DNA of 54,476 nt from assembly GCA_000767215.1 (NCBI GenBank), contig AXCX01000005.1:1-54476 (forward strand), in the 5' to 3' direction. Source of the DNA: Actinotalea fermentans ATCC 43279 = JCM 9966 = DSM 3133 (lineage in GTDB: Bacteria; Actinomycetota; Actinomycetes; Actinomycetales; Cellulomonadaceae). Shown here in pieces: positions 34,011 to 43,099 of this stretch; the first letter of the stretch is position 1; every line of letters starts with the position of its first letter. The notes beneath the pieces were generated by a model, which was not told where the DNA came from, did no database searches, and saw only the letters and a list, made by a program, of their open reading frames with translations. The position numbers and the translations under genes are program-made.

Positions 34011-35792
34011 GTGACCTCGATCCTGTCCGCCCTCGCACAGCCGTCCACCACCACGACCCTCGTGCACCGGGCGCACGCCGGTTCCGCACAGTGGTGGCGC
34101 TCGGCGGTGATCTACCAGGTCTACCCGCGGTCCTTCGCCGACGGGAACGGCGACGGCATCGGCGACATCCCCGGGATCACGGCCCGCCTCAAGCACCTGG
34201 TCCGCCTGGGTGTCGACGCGATCTGGCTCTCGCCCTTCTACCGCTCCCCCCACCACGACGCCGGCTACGACGTCGCCGACTACCGCGACATCGACCCGGT
34301 CTTCGGCACGCTCGCGGACGCCGACGCGATGCTCGCCGAGGCCCACCGGCTCGGCCTGCGGGTGATCGTCGACCTGGTGCCCAACCACACCTCGTTCGAG
34401 CACCCGTGGTTCAAGGCCGCCCTCGCGGCCGGTCCCGGCAGCCCGGAGCGCGCGCGCTACATCTTCCGCGACGGCAAGGGGCCCGAAGGGGCGCAGCCGC
34501 CGAACGACTGGCGCTCGGCCTTCGGCGGCTCCGCGTGGACGCGGGTGACCGAGCCGGACGGCGCCGCGGGCCAGTGGTACCTGCACCTGTTCGACGAGTC
34601 GCAGCCCGACCTGGACTGGACCAACCCCGAGGTGCACGAGGAGTTCCGTTCCGTCCTGCGGTTCTGGCTGGACCGCGGCGTCGACGGGTTCCGGGTCGAC
34701 GTCGCGCACGGCCTCGTCAAGGAGCCCGGGCTGCCCGACTTCCCCGCGCCGACCGCCGCCGTCACGCCGCCGCACGAGGGCACGCACGGCTCCGAGGACG
34801 GCGCGACGGGCGCCGGCTCGCTCGGCCCGATGTGGGACCAGGACGGCGTGCACGACATCTACCGCGAGTGGCACCAGGTGCTCGCGGAGTACGACGGCGA
34901 CCGCGCGCTCGTCGCCGAGGCGTGGGTGGAACCGCTGACCAGGCTCGCCCTCTACGTGCGACCGGACGAGATGCAGCAGGCGTTCAACTTCTCGTTCCTG
35001 ACCTCGTTGTGGACGGCGCCGGCCCTGCGCGGCGTCATCACCGAGTCGCTCGTGACGAACGACGGCGTCGGCGCGCCCACCACCTGGGTGCTGTCGAACC
35101 ACGACGTCGTCCGGCACCCGTCGCGCCTCGGCCTGGCGGTGCCCGGCGGGAAGCCGGAGGGCATCGGCGTCGGCGACCCCCAGCCGGACGAGGAGCTCGG
35201 CCTGCACCGCGGGCGCGCGGCGAGCCTGCTCATGCTCGCGCTCCCGGGCTCGGCCTACCTGTACCAGGGCGAGGAGCTCGGCCTGCCCGAGCACACCACG
35301 CTCGACGACGACGAGCGGCAGGACCCGACGTGGTGGCGGTCCGAGCACACCAGCCGGGGCCGTGACGGCTGCCGCGTCCCGCTGCCGTGGGAGGCCGACG
35401 CCCCCGCGTTCGGGTTCTCGTCGACGGGCCGCAGCTGGCTGACACAGCCGTCGTCCTGGGCGCGGTACGCGCTCGACCGGCAGCGATGCGTCCCCGGGTC
35501 CACCTTCGAGATGTACCGCGCGGCGCTCTGCCTGCGCCGCGAGTACCACCTCGGCTCGGGCTCCCTCGGCTGGGTGGACGGACTGGCCGACGGTGCCTCG
35601 GACTCCCTCGTCGCCTTCGTCAACCGCGAGGTGCTCGTGGTGACGAACGTGGGGAGCGAGGCGGTCGTGCTCAAGGGCACGGACCTCGAGGTCCTCGTCT
35701 CCTCGGCCGACCTGCCGGAAGGCCAGGCCGGAGGCGCCGAGGTCGCGGTCCCGCCGGACGTCACCGTCTGGGTGCGTCGGCGCGAGGCCTGA
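34011..35792 (+). CDS. aglA: Alpha-glucosidase (GH13, AglA-like)
   Basis: 593-residue intracellular glucosidase releasing glucose from maltodextrins. Barrel start VIYQVYPRSFADGNGDGIGD (33-52); catalytic Asp230 (GFRVDVAHGL), Glu303 (VAEAWVEP) and Asp365 (LSNHDVVRH). The motif after the nucleophile (DVAHGLVK) is typical of alpha-1,4 glucosidases of the oligo-1,6-glucosidase subgroup. The GTG has CGGGAGAG upstream and lies 76 bases after malR on the same strand, so the two may be cotranscribed. Confidence 0.92.
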   Translation: MTSILSALAQPSTTTTLVHRAHAGSAQWWRSAVIYQVYPRSFADGNGDGIGDIPGITARLKHLVRLGVDAIWLSPFYRSPHHDAGYDVADYRDIDPVFGTLADADAMLAEAHRLGLRVIVDLVPNHTSFEHPWFKAALAAGPGSPERARYIFRDGKGPEGAQPPNDWRSAFGGSAWTRVTEPDGAAGQWYLHLFDESQPDLDWTNPEVHEEFRSVLRFWLDRGVDGFRVDVAHGLVKEPGLPDFPAPTAAVTPPHEGTHGSEDGATGAGSLGPMWDQDGVHDIYREWHQVLAEYDGDRALVAEAWVEPLTRLALYVRPDEMQQAFNFSFLTSLWTAPALRGVITESLVTNDGVGAPTTWVLSNHDVVRHPSRLGLAVPGGKPEGIGVGDPQPDEELGLHRGRAASLLMLALPGSAYLYQGEELGLPEHTTLDDDERQDPTWWRSEHTSRGRDGCRVPLPWEADAPAFGFSSTGRSWLTQPSSWARYALDRQRCVPGSTFEMYRAALCLRREYHLGSGSLGWVDGLADGASDSLVAFVNREVLVVTNVGSEAVVLKGTDLEVLVSSADLPEGQAGGAEVAVPPDVTVWVRRREA

Positions 35793-35804
35793 CGCCACGC
35801 GCGG

Positions 35805-37301
35805 TCACGGGGCGAGCAGGACGGTCCCGTCGCTGGAGGACACCAGCACCCCGGCGCCGCTGCCGACGAGGCCCACGCCGTCCGCGCCGACGCCGCCGAG
35901 CGGTACCTGCCACCGCACGACACCCGTGCCGAGGTCGCGGGCCACGAGCACCATCCCCGCACCTGCGCGCTCCGTCACGACGACCACGTCGCCGTCGGTG
36001 AGCGCGGTCGGGGACCAGCCGATGCCGTCGACCGCGTCCTGCCACACCACGTCCCCGCTGTGGACGTCCAGCGCGACGACCTTGCCCGCACCGGCCGTGA
36101 CCAGGATCCCGTCGACCTGGACGAGCGGCTCCATGCCCGCCATCCGGCCACCGGACCAGAGGTCGGCGCCCGACGCCGGGTCGACGGCGACGACCTCGCC
36201 GCGCCCGCTCGCCGCATCGGTGCTCGAGCTCGGGCGGCGCAGCAGCAGCACCCCCGGTTCTGAGCCGTCCGTCACGGCGGGGAGCCATGGAACGCCGTCG
36301 AGCTCGACGACGCCGCCGCCGTCGGCCGGGACGACGCGCGAGACACCGGTCCCGAAGGCCCTGGCGTCGAAGTCCCACTCGACGCGGGCACCACCGGGCA
36401 GCGTCGCGGCCATGGTGTAGAGCACCCCGTCGCGAGCCGCCTCGGGCTGCGGCTCGCCCGTCGCGAGGTCCAGGGGGACGGAGCCGACGGTGCCCACGCG
36501 GAGGACGTCCGTCTCGACGTGGAACACCCAGCCGGTCCGGTCGATGCGCTCGAGCGGCTCGGGCAGACGCTGCGTCCAGACCTCGCGGGCGACCTCGTCC
36601 GGGCCCCCGGGCAGGGCCCACCGCGACACCACGACGGCGCCCTCCTGGTCGAGCGAGGCGACCACGACGTCCGGCCCCGCCAGCTCGACGCCCAGGACGT
36701 CGGCGGGCGTGGGGACCGTCGCGACCTCCGCGCCGGTCGTCGCGTCCAGCAGGGTGACGCTCGTCGGCTCGCCCACGACGACGCGGTTCCCCTCCACGGT
36801 GGCGAAGAAGCGGTAGCAGGCGACGAGCTCGACCGGGGCAGCGTCGAGCGCCGGGCGGCCCGGCGCGCTCTGGGCGCTCAGCGTCCGGCACGTCTCGTCG
36901 TCGGCGGTCGGTCGCGTCCAGAGCTGCTCGCCCGTGCGCAGGTCGACGCCCGTCAGGCGCCAGTCGCGGGGCGTGAGGAGCACGACGACCTCGCGGCCGA
37001 CCGCGTCCACCTGGGCACCGTCGACGCTCCACGCCTCCTCGAGCGGCCCGTCGAGCGGCGGCAGCAGACCCTGGACACCCGCGAGGGCTTCGCGCCGGTC
37101 TCGCTCCCGGCGCTGGTCGTCCGCCGTCATGACGGCCGAGGTCACGACCACGGCGGCGACCACCGCGAGTCCCGCGGCGACGAACCAGAGCCGGCGGCGA
37201 CGCGCTCGTCGGGGCTCGCCCGTGCCGCTCGCGGGCCGGTCGCCCGGGCCCTCGTCGAGCTCGACCTCCACGGCGTCGCCCGCCGCCCCGCCCCCACTCA
37301 C
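35805..37301 (-). CDS. Membrane-anchored PQQ-like beta-propeller protein, paralogue 1
   Basis: 498 residues: acidic cytosolic N terminus with VEVELDE (11-17), one membrane helix (38-58), a charged connector (DDQRRERDRREALAG) and an outer beta-propeller made of repeated GVDLRTGEQLWTRP-like and VVALDVHSGDVVWQDAV-like blades, as in PQQ-like/BamB-type propellers. No catalytic residues are seen. TAGGGT (minus strand, 37308-37313) lies six bases before the GTG, so the mRNA is leaderless. First of three tandem paralogues counted from the left; each has its own promoter. Function unknown; a binding or assembly role is plausible. Confidence 0.8.
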   Translation of the reverse strand: MSGGGAAGDAVEVELDEGPGDRPASGTGEPRRARRRRLWFVAAGLAVVAAVVVTSAVMTADDQRRERDRREALAGVQGLLPPLDGPLEEAWSVDGAQVDAVGREVVVLLTPRDWRLTGVDLRTGEQLWTRPTADDETCRTLSAQSAPGRPALDAAPVELVACYRFFATVEGNRVVVGEPTSVTLLDATTGAEVATVPTPADVLGVELAGPDVVVASLDQEGAVVVSRWALPGGPDEVAREVWTQRLPEPLERIDRTGWVFHVETDVLRVGTVGSVPLDLATGEPQPEAARDGVLYTMAATLPGGARVEWDFDARAFGTGVSRVVPADGGGVVELDGVPWLPAVTDGSEPGVLLLRRPSSSTDAASGRGEVVAVDPASGADLWSGGRMAGMEPLVQVDGILVTAGAGKVVALDVHSGDVVWQDAVDGIGWSPTALTDGDVVVVTERAGAGMVLVARDLGTGVVRWQVPLGGVGADGVGLVGSGAGVLVSSSDGTVLLAP

Positions 37302-37335
37302 GGGTCGACCCTAGCGAGCGGGCCCCGCCCGGGGG

Positions 37336-38802
37336 TCAGCGCAGCGCGACCAGCCCGGAATCGGTGAGGACGAGGACCGTCCGTCCGTCGACCTCGTCGA
37401 CGGAGACGACCTCGCCGGGCAGCGCCACGTCCCACGCCTGCTCCCCCGTGGTCAACCGGCGCGCCACCAGGCTGACGCCCCCGTCGCCGTCGTCGGACGG
37501 CAGCAGGACGACGCGACCGTCCGTCACGGCGTCCCACGTCCGCGACCCGCGCGCGACCTCGTGCTGCCACAGGCGCAGACCCGTGCCGACGTCGAGCGCG
37601 ACCGCCGACGACGGCGAGACGGCGATCACGACGCCGCCCGCCTGGACCGAGGCCTCGAGCCACGGCACGTTGGCCAGGTCCCAGCGCACCCGGCCCGAAC
37701 CGGCGTCCACGCCGAGGAGGTGCTTGTCCGAGGTCCGCCGCACGACGACGACGTCCGACGCCGACCCGTCGCGCACGGGTGCCAGCCACGGCAGCCCCGG
37801 CACCTCGAACCGCACCCCGGCCTCGCGGTCGACGATGACGACGTCCTTCGGTCGCCCGAAGTGGTCGCGGCCCCAGCGGGCTTCCCGACCGCCGGGCAGG
37901 TCGAGGGTCTCGGGCGCGGCTCCCGCCGCGGCGGAGGCCTCCCGCTGCCCCGTGACCGCGTCGAACGTCAGCCGCCGCTCCCGGGAGCGGAAGGTCACGG
38001 TGGCGTCGCCGGTCTCGTGCGACCAGTCGGCCGCGGAGCTCAGCTCGGCCGGTCCGTCCGGGCCGGCGCTGAACGCAAAGGCGTCGAGGCCGGAGAGCGG
38101 CTCCCAGCCGCGGATCGTGACCGCCGTCCCGGCCGTCCCCGTCAGCACGACCAGGCCGTCCACGACGTCGGCCGCGGCCCAGCCGTCGCCCGTCAGCGCC
38201 CGGAGCTCCGTACCCGAGGACGCGTCGAGGACGCTCACCCCGCCCGGGTCGGACGCCGTCGCGACCCGCAGGCACACCGCGACGGCGACGACCGGCAGGT
38301 CCTCCGGTGTCGTGCTCAGCGGGTGGCACTCCTCGCCGGTGCGCTGCCACCGGACGGCGCCCGTCTCCAGGTCGACCGCGGTGAGCGATCCGGCGTCGGC
38401 GCCGCTGCCCGGCCCGCCGTCGCCGCCGGCCAGCAGGACCGTGGTGGAGGTGCGCGCCACGGGGCGTCCGGCGTCGCTGCGCCACGCGACGGCCATGGGC
38501 TGCGCGATCGGGTCGAGGTAGCCCGGCAGGCCGGCGAGCGCAGCCAGCCGGCTCTCGTCGCGCCGCTCCTCCGCCTGGTTGAGCCCCCAGCTCGCCAGCG
38601 CGACCACCGCGAGCGCGCCGACGGCGGACCAGAGCCGACCCCGGGAGGCGCGGACGACCTCGGGAGCCGCGGTGCCGCCGTCGTCGGCGGGCGGTCCGTC
38701 GGCCGAGCGGCGCGCGCGACGACCACCCGGGAGCAGTCGGCCATCGAGGTCCTCGACCAGCTCCACGTCGACGCGCTGCGGGTCCTCCGCACCGGACCGC
38801 AT
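37336..38802 (-). CDS. Membrane-anchored PQQ-like beta-propeller protein, paralogue 2
   Basis: 488 residues with the same layout as its neighbours: cytosolic VDVELVED (11-18), one membrane helix (57-74), connector AEERRDESRLAALAGL, then a propeller with blades such as LTAVDLETGAVRWQRTG and LLGVDAGSGRVRWDL. The ATG at 38802 was chosen because TACATT lies five bases upstream in leaderless geometry and because it aligns the N terminus with the paralogues; an earlier GTG/ATG near 38859 would run across that promoter. Role unknown. Confidence 0.8.
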   Translation of the reverse strand: MRSGAEDPQRVDVELVEDLDGRLLPGGRRARRSADGPPADDGGTAAPEVVRASRGRLWSAVGALAVVALASWGLNQAEERRDESRLAALAGLPGYLDPIAQPMAVAWRSDAGRPVARTSTTVLLAGGDGGPGSGADAGSLTAVDLETGAVRWQRTGEECHPLSTTPEDLPVVAVAVCLRVATASDPGGVSVLDASSGTELRALTGDGWAAADVVDGLVVLTGTAGTAVTIRGWEPLSGLDAFAFSAGPDGPAELSSAADWSHETGDATVTFRSRERRLTFDAVTGQREASAAAGAAPETLDLPGGREARWGRDHFGRPKDVVIVDREAGVRFEVPGLPWLAPVRDGSASDVVVVRRTSDKHLLGVDAGSGRVRWDLANVPWLEASVQAGGVVIAVSPSSAVALDVGTGLRLWQHEVARGSRTWDAVTDGRVVLLPSDDGDGGVSLVARRLTTGEQAWDVALPGEVVSVDEVDGRTVLVLTDSGLVALR

Positions 38803-38873
38803 GAGCCAATGTAGATCGGCGACGGCGTCAGCGCGACGGTCGGTCTCAGTCCGCGGCACGCCCGCGTGACCGG

Positions 38874-40478
38874 CTACCGGTAGTAGACGAGCTCCGTGTC
38901 GTTCCCCACGAGCACCCCGTCACCGACCACGTTGAGCAGCTGGATGTTGGACAGGGTCGGCACGCGCCAGGTCTCGGCCCCGCTACGGATCTCCCGCGCG
39001 ACCAGGCTGGTGACGGCGCCGTCCGTCGTCGGCAGGACGACGCGCGACCCGTCCGTGACCGGGGAGACGGCGCCCGACAGCGTCGCGCGGTGCTGCCAGA
39101 GCTCCTCGCCGGTCCGCAGGTCGACGCCGGCCGCGTACCCGGAGCCGGCCACCGCGACACCGTCGACCTGGACCAGCGCGGTGGACCACCGCATCGGCAC
39201 GGTCCAGAGCTCGTCACCGGTCACCACGTCCAGCGCGCTGAGGCTGCCGCCCGTCCCGTTGTCCCCGGTGCTGCCGACGAGGATGCGATCGGGCAGCGAG
39301 CCGTCGGTGTACCAGGGTGACCACAACCCGCCCGGCGCCTCGAACCGCTCCGTGCCGTCGGGGCCCGTCACCGTGACCGAAGGGTCACCGACGACGTAGC
39401 TCACGCCGTCCTCCTGCAGGATGTCGCCGTAGCTCATGTCGACGCGGGTCCCGTCCGGCAGGACCTGCCATCCACCGCTGGCCGTCGGCAGCTCGACCTC
39501 GGCCGTCGTCGGCTCGCCGGTGTCCATGTCGATCGCCTCGACCAGCCCGCCACCGGGCGCCAGGAGGAGCACCGTGCCGTCGTACAGCGACGGCCACGCC
39601 CCGGCGTAGTAGCCGTCGTCGTCGACCGCCATGACCTCCGTGGTCGTCGACCAGACGGGCGGTCCTCCCGCGAGCGGTCGCCGCGTGAGCTGGATCGCGC
39701 CCTCGGGCGTGACCGTGGCCGCGACGAGATCCTCCTCGACGGGGTCGAACGTCACGAGCGCCCCGGGGAGGTCGACGCTGGCGAGCTCCGCGCCGCTGCG
39801 CACGTCGAGCACGGTGAGCGTCGACTGCTCCCCGGCGGCGGGCAGCTCCCCGCCGAACCCAGGTCCCGACGAGCAGATGAGCATGCTCGCGTCCGGAACC
39901 CCGCCGCCGGCCGCCGCGAAGGCGAAGGCGACCATGGCCTCCTCCGACGTCAGGTCCGACCACTGCGGGTTCCACTGGCTGCACCAGCCGTCGCCCGGCT
40001 CGGTGCGCTCCCACGCCACCTCGCCGGTGGCGGTGTCGACGGCACGCCACACGTTCACCCCACCGACCTGGTCCCAGGTCTGCAAGACCATGACCTCGGA
40101 CGTCGTGGCCATCGGCCAGCCGCCGCCCGGCAGGCGCCAGACCTCCTCCAGCGGCGCGCTCAGGTCCACGAGCGGCATGCCTCGCTCGGCCAGGGCGTCC
40201 CAGCGGGCCTCGGCGCGCCGTTCGTCGAGCGCGGTCAGCACTCCCCCGGTGACCGCGAGCGCCAGCACCACCCCGGCGCCCACGGCGAGGAGCACCCGCC
40301 GACGACGGCGGTGCGCCCGCGCCTCGGGCGTGGGGTCGCCCCCGGAGCCGCCCGGGCTACCCGGGTCGCCCGACGGGTCGTCGCCCGGGGCGACCGCGTG
40401 GAGCGGCGGCCGGAGCGCGTCGGGGCTGTCGACCTCGACCAGGTCGACCGGGACGGTGTCGCCCTCGCCGCCGCGCAC
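38874..40478 (-). CDS. Membrane-anchored PQQ-like beta-propeller protein, paralogue 3
   Basis: 534 residues: N-terminal VPVDLVEVD (9-17), a Gly/Ser/Pro/Asp-rich cytosolic linker, arginine cluster, membrane helix (62-82), connector LDERRAEARWDALAER and an outer propeller (YAAGVDLRTGEELWQHRA, LSALDVVTGDELWTVP). Two cysteines (about 166 and 202; DGWCSQW, MLICSSG) could form a disulfide. TAGTGT (40485-40490, minus strand) is six bases before the GTG. It is the longest and most upstream of the three; a 12-bp tandem repeat lies just behind its promoter. Confidence 0.8.
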   Translation of the reverse strand: MRGGEGDTVPVDLVEVDSPDALRPPLHAVAPGDDPSGDPGSPGGSGGDPTPEARAHRRRRRVLLAVGAGVVLALAVTGGVLTALDERRAEARWDALAERGMPLVDLSAPLEEVWRLPGGGWPMATTSEVMVLQTWDQVGGVNVWRAVDTATGEVAWERTEPGDGWCSQWNPQWSDLTSEEAMVAFAFAAAGGGVPDASMLICSSGPGFGGELPAAGEQSTLTVLDVRSGAELASVDLPGALVTFDPVEEDLVAATVTPEGAIQLTRRPLAGGPPVWSTTTEVMAVDDDGYYAGAWPSLYDGTVLLLAPGGGLVEAIDMDTGEPTTAEVELPTASGGWQVLPDGTRVDMSYGDILQEDGVSYVVGDPSVTVTGPDGTERFEAPGGLWSPWYTDGSLPDRILVGSTGDNGTGGSLSALDVVTGDELWTVPMRWSTALVQVDGVAVAGSGYAAGVDLRTGEELWQHRATLSGAVSPVTDGSRVVLPTTDGAVTSLVAREIRSGAETWRVPTLSNIQLLNVVGDGVLVGNDTELVYYR

Positions 40479-40524
40479 GTGGCGACACTAACCGCGATCG
40501 GCGCCTCCCGTCCGCCGTCCGGGG

Positions 40525-40554
40525 CGCGGAACGACGCGCGGAACGACGCGCGGA
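40525..40554. repeat. 12-bp tandem repeat, 2.5 copies
   Basis: CGCGGAACGACG at 40525-40536 is repeated at 40537-40548 and partly to 40554. It lies between the dusB stop and the promoter of propeller paralogue 3, where an activator site would be expected. Confidence 0.6.
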
Positions 40555-40559
40555 CGAGG

Positions 40560-41720
40560 TCAGCCGCCGGAGACGCTCAGCTCGGCCTCGGCCAGGGCCG
40601 CGCGGAAGGTGTCGTCGAGCTCGCGCGAGTCGAGCCAGCCGTCGGGCACCACCGGTCGCTTCGGGGACCCCGCGCGTCCGCGCTGGCCCTCGGCGGCCTC
40701 GCCCGGGTAGGGCTGGTCGAGGTCGAGCTGCCCGAGCAACCTGTCGAGGTGCGCGAGGTCCTCCACCAGGCCGAGCTCGCGCCGCAGCTCCCCGCCCACG
40801 ACGTACCCCTTGAGGTACCAGGCCATGTGCTTGCGCATCTCACGCAGGGCCTTCAGCTCGTCGTCGAACTCCTCGACCATGAGCTCGGCGTGCCGGCGGA
40901 TCGCGTGGGCGACCTCGCGCAGGCCGGGCCGCACCCGCGCGTCGGACCCGTGGAACGCGGCCGCGAGGTCGGCGAACAGCCACGGCCGCCCCTGGCAGCC
41001 GCGCCCGACGACGACGCCGTCGCACCCGGTCTGGTGCACCATCGCGAGCGCGTCCTCGGCGGACCAGATGTCGCCGTTGCCGAGCACCGGGATGGACGTG
41101 ACCGCCTCCTTGAGGCGGGCGATGGCCGACCAGTCCGCGGTGCCCGAGTAGTGGTCGGCCGCCGTGCGCGCGTGGAGGGCGACGGCCGCGACGCCGGCGT
41201 CCTCGGCGACCCGGCCCGCCTCGAGGTAGGTCAGGTGGTCGTCGTCGACGCCCTTGCGCATCTTGATCGTCACGGGGACCCCGTAGGGCTCCGCCGCCGC
41301 GACGGCCGCGTGCACGATGGCGGAGAACAGGTCCCGCTTCCAGGGCAGCACCGCGCCGCCGCCGCGGCGCGTCACCTTGGGCACCGGGCACCCGAAGTTG
41401 AGGTCCACGTGGTCCGCCCGGTCCTCGGCGGCCAGCATCCGCACGGCCGCGCCCACGGTCGCCGGGTCCACGCCGTAGACCTGCACCGAGCGCAGCCGCT
41501 CGTCGGGGTCGTGCCGGATGATGCGCAGCGACTCCGGCGTGCGCTCCACGAGCGCGCGCGACGTCACCATCTCGGCCACGTACAGGCCCGCGCCGTGCTC
41601 GCGGCACAGGCGCCGGAAGGCGCGGTTCGTCACGCCGGCCATCGGGGCGAGCACCACCGGCGTGTCCACGGTGAGCGGGCCGATGCGCAGCGGCGGCAGC
41701 ACGGCGGGTGCGTCGGTCAC
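40560..41720 (-). CDS. dusB: tRNA-dihydrouridine synthase (DusB family)
   Basis: FMN enzyme that reduces uridines in the tRNA D-loop. Signature MAGVTNRAFR (27-36), DLNFGCPVPKVTRRGGG with catalytic Cys111, VPVTIKMRKG and VVVGRGCQGRPW phosphate-binding blocks. 386 residues from the GTG at 41720. That start has no ribosome site, but GAGAAT (41727-41732, minus strand) lies six bases upstream, fitting a leaderless start. Divergent from the YibE/F gene across 53 bp. Confidence 0.93.
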   Translation of the reverse strand: MTDAPAVLPPLRIGPLTVDTPVVLAPMAGVTNRAFRRLCREHGAGLYVAEMVTSRALVERTPESLRIIRHDPDERLRSVQVYGVDPATVGAAVRMLAAEDRADHVDLNFGCPVPKVTRRGGGAVLPWKRDLFSAIVHAAVAAAEPYGVPVTIKMRKGVDDDHLTYLEAGRVAEDAGVAAVALHARTAADHYSGTADWSAIARLKEAVTSIPVLGNGDIWSAEDALAMVHQTGCDGVVVGRGCQGRPWLFADLAAAFHGSDARVRPGLREVAHAIRRHAELMVEEFDDELKALREMRKHMAWYLKGYVVGGELRRELGLVEDLAHLDRLLGQLDLDQPYPGEAAEGQRGRAGSPKRPVVPDGWLDSRELDDTFRAALAEAELSVSGG

Positions 41721-41773
41721 CGGAGGATTCTCCCATCGTGCGCCGGGGCAGGCCGACACGGCAGGATCACCCC

Positions 41774-43066
41774 GTGCCGCACCTCGACCGGATGACCAGG
41801 ATCATCGCCGCGATCCTCCTGCCGATCGCCCTCGCGACCGTCGTCGGGATGGTGGTGCTGTGGCCGACCGGCGAGCCGCCCAGCACCGGGATCGTCGACA
41901 TGCCGGCCGAGTACCCGACCGCGCGGATCACCGGCGTCGACGCGCAGGAGTGCGGCGGGACCAACGAGGACCGGCTGCCCAGCGGGGAGATCCCGACGAC
42001 CGTCCCGTGCCTGCGCCTGCACGTGGTCGTCCTGGGGGGCGACGACGACGGGCGTGAGCTCGAGATCTGGGCCCCGGCGACGGTCGGGCTGCGGGACGTC
42101 CCGGTGGGCTCGCGCATCGTCCTGGTGCACTACCTCGAGACGGAGACCGAGCCCGAGGTGTGGGCCTGGTACGACTTCGCGCGCACCGTCCCCCTGCTGC
42201 TGCTCACGGCCACGTTCGCGCTCGTGGTGATCGGGGTGGCGCGGATGCGCGGCCTGCGCGCGCTCGTCGGGCTCGCCGTGGCCTTCGTCGTCATCGGCGC
42301 GTTCATGCTGCCGGCGCTGCTGCGGGGCGCCGAGCCCCTCGCGGTCGGCCTGGTGGGCTCGGCCGCCATCATGTTCGCGGTCCTCTACCTCGCCCACGGG
42401 TTCTCCCTGCGGACCTCCGTCGCCCTGCTCGGGACGTTCGCCGGCCTGGCCGTGACGGCGCTGCTCGGCGTCATGGCGGCCGGGGCGGCACACATCACCG
42501 GGATCGAGACCGAGGACACCTACCGGCTCGCCCAGCTCACCGGGCACCTCAACAGCGACGGGCTGCGCGGCATCTTCCTGGCGGGCGTGGTGCTCGCCGG
42601 GCTCGGCGTGCTCAACGACGTCACGATCACCCAGGCGTCCGCGGTCTGGGAGCTGCGCGCGTCGGACCCGGCCGCGTCCTGGCAGACGCTCATGGCCCGC
42701 GGGATGCGCATCGGCCGCGACCACATCGCCTCGACCGTCTACACGATCGCGTTCGCCTACGCGGGGGCGGCGCTGCCCGTGCTGCTGCTGCTCGAGGTCT
42801 ACCAGCTGCCCTTGTGGCAGACGATCAGCTCCGGGGAGTTCGCCGAGGAGATCACGCGCACGCTCGTCGGTTCCATCGGACTCGTGCTGGCGATCCCGCT
42901 GACCACCGCGATCGCGGCGCTCGTCGTGACGTCGGCGCCTGCGCGCGCGGTCACCGGGCACGGGCACGGCCACTCCGACGGACACTCCCACGGCCATACG
43001 CACGACGCAGGACGTGCGTCTGCGACTCAGGACCCAGGCCCGGGCGCGCAACCTACGGCAAAGTAA
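41774..43066 (+). CDS. YibE/F-family membrane protein with His-rich tail
   Basis: 430 residues: one N-terminal helix, an outer domain (about 35-135) with two cysteines (AQECGGTN, TVPCLRLHV) and about seven C-terminal helices (FALVVIGVARMRGLRALVGL and following; LAGLGVLNDVTITQASAVWE is a family block). The cytosolic or outer tail (about 394-412) is a His/Gly repeat (HGHGH, GHSHGHTH) suited to metal binding. YibE/F proteins have no proven function. The GTG at 41774 with CAGGAT six bases upstream is preferred to the ORF start at 41708, which overlaps dusB. Confidence 0.82.
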   Translation: MPHLDRMTRIIAAILLPIALATVVGMVVLWPTGEPPSTGIVDMPAEYPTARITGVDAQECGGTNEDRLPSGEIPTTVPCLRLHVVVLGGDDDGRELEIWAPATVGLRDVPVGSRIVLVHYLETETEPEVWAWYDFARTVPLLLLTATFALVVIGVARMRGLRALVGLAVAFVVIGAFMLPALLRGAEPLAVGLVGSAAIMFAVLYLAHGFSLRTSVALLGTFAGLAVTALLGVMAAGAAHITGIETEDTYRLAQLTGHLNSDGLRGIFLAGVVLAGLGVLNDVTITQASAVWELRASDPAASWQTLMARGMRIGRDHIASTVYTIAFAYAGAALPVLLLLEVYQLPLWQTISSGEFAEEITRTLVGSIGLVLAIPLTTAIAALVVTSAPARAVTGHGHGHSDGHSHGHTHDAGRASATQDPGPGAQPTAK

Positions 43067-43095
43067 CCTACGGAACCGTCACCTACGAGAGGCCC
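43051..43095 (+). repeat. Three 15-bp-spaced ACCTACG repeats before the nitronate monooxygenase gene
   Basis: ACCTACG begins at 43051, 43066 and 43081, exactly 15 bp apart. The middle unit, ACCTACGGAACCGT, holds a short dyad (ACGG-AA-CCGT). The array covers the end of the YibE/F gene and the 33-bp gap to the next start, so it is a candidate operator; part of it codes for the last residues of the upstream protein. Confidence 0.5.
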
Positions 43096-43099
43096 GTCC

